Positions 4,890 through 7,514 of a DNA stretch of 7,514 nucleotides are shown here, piece by piece. Both the position numbers and the translations under genes were made by a program. Below the pieces are notes generated by a model. It saw nothing but the letters and a program-made list of their open reading frames with translations, ran no database searches and was not told where the DNA came from. Position 1 is the stretch's first letter. Each line of letters begins with the position of its first letter. Source of the DNA: Promicromonosporaceae bacterium (GTDB lineage Bacteria; Actinomycetota; Actinomycetes; Actinomycetales; Cellulomonadaceae); the NCBI GenBank assembly GCA_009782865.1, contig WRIF01000068.1, forward strand, positions 1 through 7,514, read 5' to 3'.

Positions 4890-5672
4890 CTAGGTGAAGT
4901 AGTCGACCAGGCGCTGCCCGCCGGACTCCACGATGGCCACCTCCGTGCCGTAGACCTCGCGGAGCACCTCAGCGGTGATCACCGAGGCGGGCGGCCCCTG
5001 GGCCACCACCCGCCCGGCCCGCAGGGCGATGATCGAGTCGCTCCAGGCCGAGGCGAAGTTCACGTCGTGCAGCACGCTGATCACGGTCTTGCCACGCTCG
5101 CGGGCCAGGCGTCTGATCAGGCCCATCATGGAGCTGGCGCGGGCCAGGTCGAGGTTGTTGAGCGGTTCGTCCAGCAGGATGTATTCGGTGTCTTGGGCCA
5201 AGACCATCGCCACGAAGGCGCGCTGCCGCTGCCCGCCGGAGAGTTCATCCAGATAACGGCCCGCCAGCGGCTCCAGGTCCAGAAAACGCAGGGCGTCATC
5301 GACGGCGGCCACGTCTTCCGCGGTGGTACGCCCCTTGGAGTGCGGGTACCGGCCAAAGGTGACCAGTTCGCGGACGGTCAGGCGCACGGCCAGATGGTTG
5401 TCCTGCCGCAGGATGCCCAGGCGACGCGCCAGGGCGTCGGGCTTGGCGGACGAAACATCGGCGCCGTCGATCCACACCGTGCCCCCACTCGCCGGCAGCA
5501 GGCGGGCGATCATGGTCAGCAGGGTGGACTTGCCGGCGCCGTTGGCGCCGATGATCGAAACCACCTGCCCGGCGGGGATGCGCAGGGACAGCCCGTCGAT
5601 CACCACGGTTTGGCCGTAGCGCTTGAGCAGTTCCCGCGTTTCAATGCAGGCGGCGCCGGACATCCCGCTCAT
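4890..5672 (-). CDS. Iron-siderophore ABC transporter ATP-binding protein
   Basis: This 260-residue cytosolic ATPase would power Fe(III)-siderophore import. All key motifs are present: Walker A GANGAGKST (42-50), Q-loop Gln90, signature LSGGQ (144-148), Walker B ILLDE (165-169), D-loop NNLD (172-175) and switch His202. The phrase DEPLNNLD is characteristic, to my knowledge, of the YclP/CeuD/VctC group that handles catecholate-type siderophores, rather than of BtuD or general FepC proteins. The ATG at 5672 overlaps the preceding permease stop as ATGA, with AAGGA eight bases upstream. A second ATG at 5663 is possible. It is the last gene of the operon in the window, ending 20 bp from the convergent rclA-like gene with no clear terminator. 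Confidence 0.92.
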   Translation of the reverse strand: MSGMSGAACIETRELLKRYGQTVVIDGLSLRIPAGQVVSIIGANGAGKSTLLTMIARLLPASGGTVWIDGADVSSAKPDALARRLGILRQDNHLAVRLTVRELVTFGRYPHSKGRTTAEDVAAVDDALRFLDLEPLAGRYLDELSGGQRQRAFVAMVLAQDTEYILLDEPLNNLDLARASSMMGLIRRLARERGKTVISVLHDVNFASAWSDSIIALRAGRVVAQGPPASVITAEVLREVYGTEVAIVESGGQRLVDYFT

Positions 5673-6604
5673 CGTCGTCGTCCTTCGGCAATCAGCAGGG
5701 TCAAAAACACGATTCCTCCCAGGAACTCGACAATCACCGAGAGCAGGGTGCGCTGCCCAAACCCATGCTCGAGGATGATCTGCCCGCCCACCAGCACCAC
5801 CACCGCCAGCAGGGCGGCAATCGGCAGGGTCCAGGCGTGGCGGTGGGTGCGGGCCAGGTGGTAGGCGAGGTTGGCGACCAGCAGCCCGAAGAAGGTGATC
5901 GGCCCCACCAGGGCGGTGGCGGTTGAGATCAGGATCGCCACCAGGGTGACCACCAGCAGCGTGGTGGCCCGGTATCCCACGCCGAGTGCGGTGGCGGTCT
6001 CCCTCCCCAGGGTCATGACATCGAGCCGCCGGCGGAGGGCAAAGAGGACGGTGACGGCGCCGCACACCACCGCCGCGGACACCCACAGCAGCGTGGGATT
6101 CACCCCGGAGAACGAAGCGAAGAGGCGTCCCTGCAACACCAGGAAGGCGTCGGGGTCGAGCAGGCGCTGCAGCATCAGGGTCAGCGAGCGCAGCATGGTG
6201 CCGAGCACCACCCCCACCAGCAGCACCAGGTGCAGGGAGCGACGCGCCCCTCCCAGCAAGGACCAGAAGAGGGCAAGCGAGGCGCCGAGCATCACCGCCA
6301 GCGAGATGGCGAAGTTGCCAATCGTCCCCAGCCGGAGCATGGCCGCCTGGCCGAAGGCGAAGACCGTCACCGTGGCAATCGCCTGGAACAGGGCATCAAA
6401 CCCCATGATCGACGGGGTGAGGATGCGATTGCTGGTGAGCGTCTGGAAGGCGACGGTGGCGGCGGCGACGGCCGCCCCCACCACCACCATGGCGCCCACG
6501 CGACGGCCACGGAACGGCAGCACAAAGTCCCAGCCCCCCTGGACCCCAATGGTGAGGTAGGCGGCGATGAGTCCAACGGCGACCAAAGCCAGGGCGGCCA
6601 GCAC
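5669..6604 (-). CDS. Iron-siderophore ABC transporter permease (YclO/FatC/CeuC-like)
   Basis: This 311-residue integral membrane protein of the FecCD/BtuC permease family forms one half of the import channel. It is strongly hydrophobic throughout, consistent with nine or ten helices. The motif FQTLTSNRILTPSIMGFD (53-70) is characteristic of the second permease of the YclNOP/FatDC/CeuBC systems. ITFFGLLVANLAYHLARTHR near the C-terminal third fits the ATPase-contact region. The GTG at 6604 is the only NTG start in frame after the stop at 6668-6670, but it has no good ribosome site, and basic residues that would suit the N terminus lie before it. A strong purine-rich SD-like stretch at 6634-6646 has no start codon at normal spacing, so the true 5' end is uncertain. 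The 3' end overlaps the ATPase gene by four bases. Confidence 0.9.
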   Translation of the reverse strand: MLAALALVAVGLIAAYLTIGVQGGWDFVLPFRGRRVGAMVVVGAAVAAATVAFQTLTSNRILTPSIMGFDALFQAIATVTVFAFGQAAMLRLGTIGNFAISLAVMLGASLALFWSLLGGARRSLHLVLLVGVVLGTMLRSLTLMLQRLLDPDAFLVLQGRLFASFSGVNPTLLWVSAAVVCGAVTVLFALRRRLDVMTLGRETATALGVGYRATTLLVVTLVAILISTATALVGPITFFGLLVANLAYHLARTHRHAWTLPIAALLAVVVLVGGQIILEHGFGQRTLLSVIVEFLGGIVFLTLLIAEGRRR

Positions 6605-6647
6605 GACGGCGGCCCGCGCCCTGCCCGACGGCGCCCCCTCTCGCCTA

Positions 6648-7514
6648 TCAAACGGCGGCCCCCCGCCTCAACAGCAGCGGCAGGAAGATCGCGGCGCCCA
6701 CCACCCCCATGACGGCGCCGATGGGCACCTCGAAGGGAAACACGATGGTGCGGGCGATCAGGTCGCAGACCAGCACGAAGCCCGCGCCGCCGAGGGCCAC
6801 CCATGGCAGGGTGCGGCGCAGGTTGTCCCCAAAGATCATTGAGACCACGTTGGGTACCACGAGGCCCAGGAAGGGTAGCCCGCCGACCACCACCACCACG
6901 ATGGCGGAGGTGACGGCCACGATGGCCACCCCCAGGAACATCCAGCCGCGGTAGCTGAGGCCCAGGGAGGTGGCCACGTCGCGGCCGAGGCCGACGACGG
7001 TGAGCCGGTCGGCGACGAGGTAGACGAGGACGACGGCGACGCCGACCAGCCACAGCAGTTCAAACCGTCCGGCGATCACATTGGAGAAGTCGCCGGTGGT
7101 CCAGCTGCCCAGGGTCTGCATCAGGTCGAATTGGAAGGCGAAGAAGGCGGTGACCGAGCCGATCACCCCGCCCAGCATGATGCCCACCAGCGGCACCGTT
7201 ACGGTCGATTTGAGGGGGATGGCGCGGAGCACCGCCATGAACCCCAGGGTGCCGAGCAGGGCGCTGGCCGCGCCGATGGCGAGCCTGCCGGGCAGTGGCA
7301 GGGCCGGTGCCAGGATCGTGGCGGCGAGCAGGCCGGCCTGGGCGCTCTCGACCGTGCCGACGGTGGAGGGTTCCACGAAGCGGTTGCGCACCAGCAGTTG
7401 CAGCACCACCCCGGCCACGGCGGCGGCGGAGCCGGCCAACAGGATCGCGGCGGTGCGGGGCAGGCGGGAGAGCAGCAGCAGGTCGCGGGCGTGGCCCACG
7501 TTGTGGATCACCCC
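6648..7514 (-). CDS. Iron-siderophore ABC transporter permease (YclN/FatD/CeuB-like), 5' end outside window
   Basis: This is the first permease of the pair, FecCD/BtuC family, cut by the right window edge. The visible 288 residues lack only about the first 30, probably including the first helix. Family features are SRLPRTAAILLAGSAAAVAG and QLLVRNRFVEPSTVGTVESA near the start, LQ-type hydrophobic helices throughout, LPFLGLVVPNVVSMIFGDN and the conserved ending IFLPLLLRRG. These match the YclN/FatD group closely. The GTG at 7511 is almost certainly internal. It lies upstream of the second permease with about 43 bp between them. A substrate-binding protein would be expected beyond the right edge or elsewhere; none is in the window. 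Confidence 0.92.
   Translation of the reverse strand, partial: GVIHNVGHARDLLLLSRLPRTAAILLAGSAAAVAGVVLQLLVRNRFVEPSTVGTVESAQAGLLAATILAPALPLPGRLAIGAASALLGTLGFMAVLRAIPLKSTVTVPLVGIMLGGVIGSVTAFFAFQFDLMQTLGSWTTGDFSNVIAGRFELLWLVGVAVVLVYLVADRLTVVGLGRDVATSLGLSYRGWMFLGVAIVAVTSAIVVVVVGGLPFLGLVVPNVVSMIFGDNLRRTLPWVALGGAGFVLVCDLIARTIVFPFEVPIGAVMGVVGAAIFLPLLLRRGAAV

Noticed and set aside
5673..6086. N-terminal extension of the ABC ATPase
   Set aside because: This part overlaps the permease gene in another frame; the ATG at 5672 has a ribosome site and the usual ATGA overlap.

Overview
The window comes from a high-GC actinobacterium. Codon third positions are nearly all G or C, GTG starts are used, two genes appear to lack leaders, and the FeoB and siderophore-ABC proteins look actinobacterial. 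I would not go below phylum; families such as Propionibacteriaceae or Actinomycetaceae are only guesses. Both ends of the window cut a gene.

Layout. Positions 1-3081 hold a minus-strand series, read right to left: an AzgA-like NCS2 purine-type permease (1612..3081), a secreted lipoprotein rhodanese (1230..1601), then feoA (841..1167) and the N-terminal part of feoB (1..844, running off the left edge). A divergent intergenic region (3082-3465) follows; it carries two copies of a 25-bp repeat within overlapping inverted repeats, a GC-rich hairpin and an array of 10-bp tandem repeats. On the plus strand, 3466..4869 encodes an RclA-like flavin disulfide reductase. After a 20-bp convergent gap, a minus-strand siderophore ABC transporter fills the rest: ATPase (4890..5672), second permease (5669..6604) and first permease (6648..7514, cut at the right edge). 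The transporter resembles the YclNOP/FatDC/CeuBCD group. Its binding protein is not in the window.

How the genes fit together. The main theme is iron: ferrous iron import by FeoAB and Fe(III)-siderophore import by the ABC system, with a redox enzyme between them whose E. coli homologue reduces Cu(II) and protects against hypochlorous acid. The NCS2 permease and the lipoprotein rhodanese have no obvious iron role.

I did not find a clearly new multi-gene system. The points most worth checking are: an apparent single-base frameshift in feoB; three in-frame low-complexity or repeat insertions in FeoA and FeoB, one of them a DLPG-type pentapeptide array next to the GTPase G3 motif; a purine-permease homologue lacking two usual substrate-site residues; a perfect inverted repeat in the likely feoA promoter; and the repeat/hairpin arrangement upstream of the permease.
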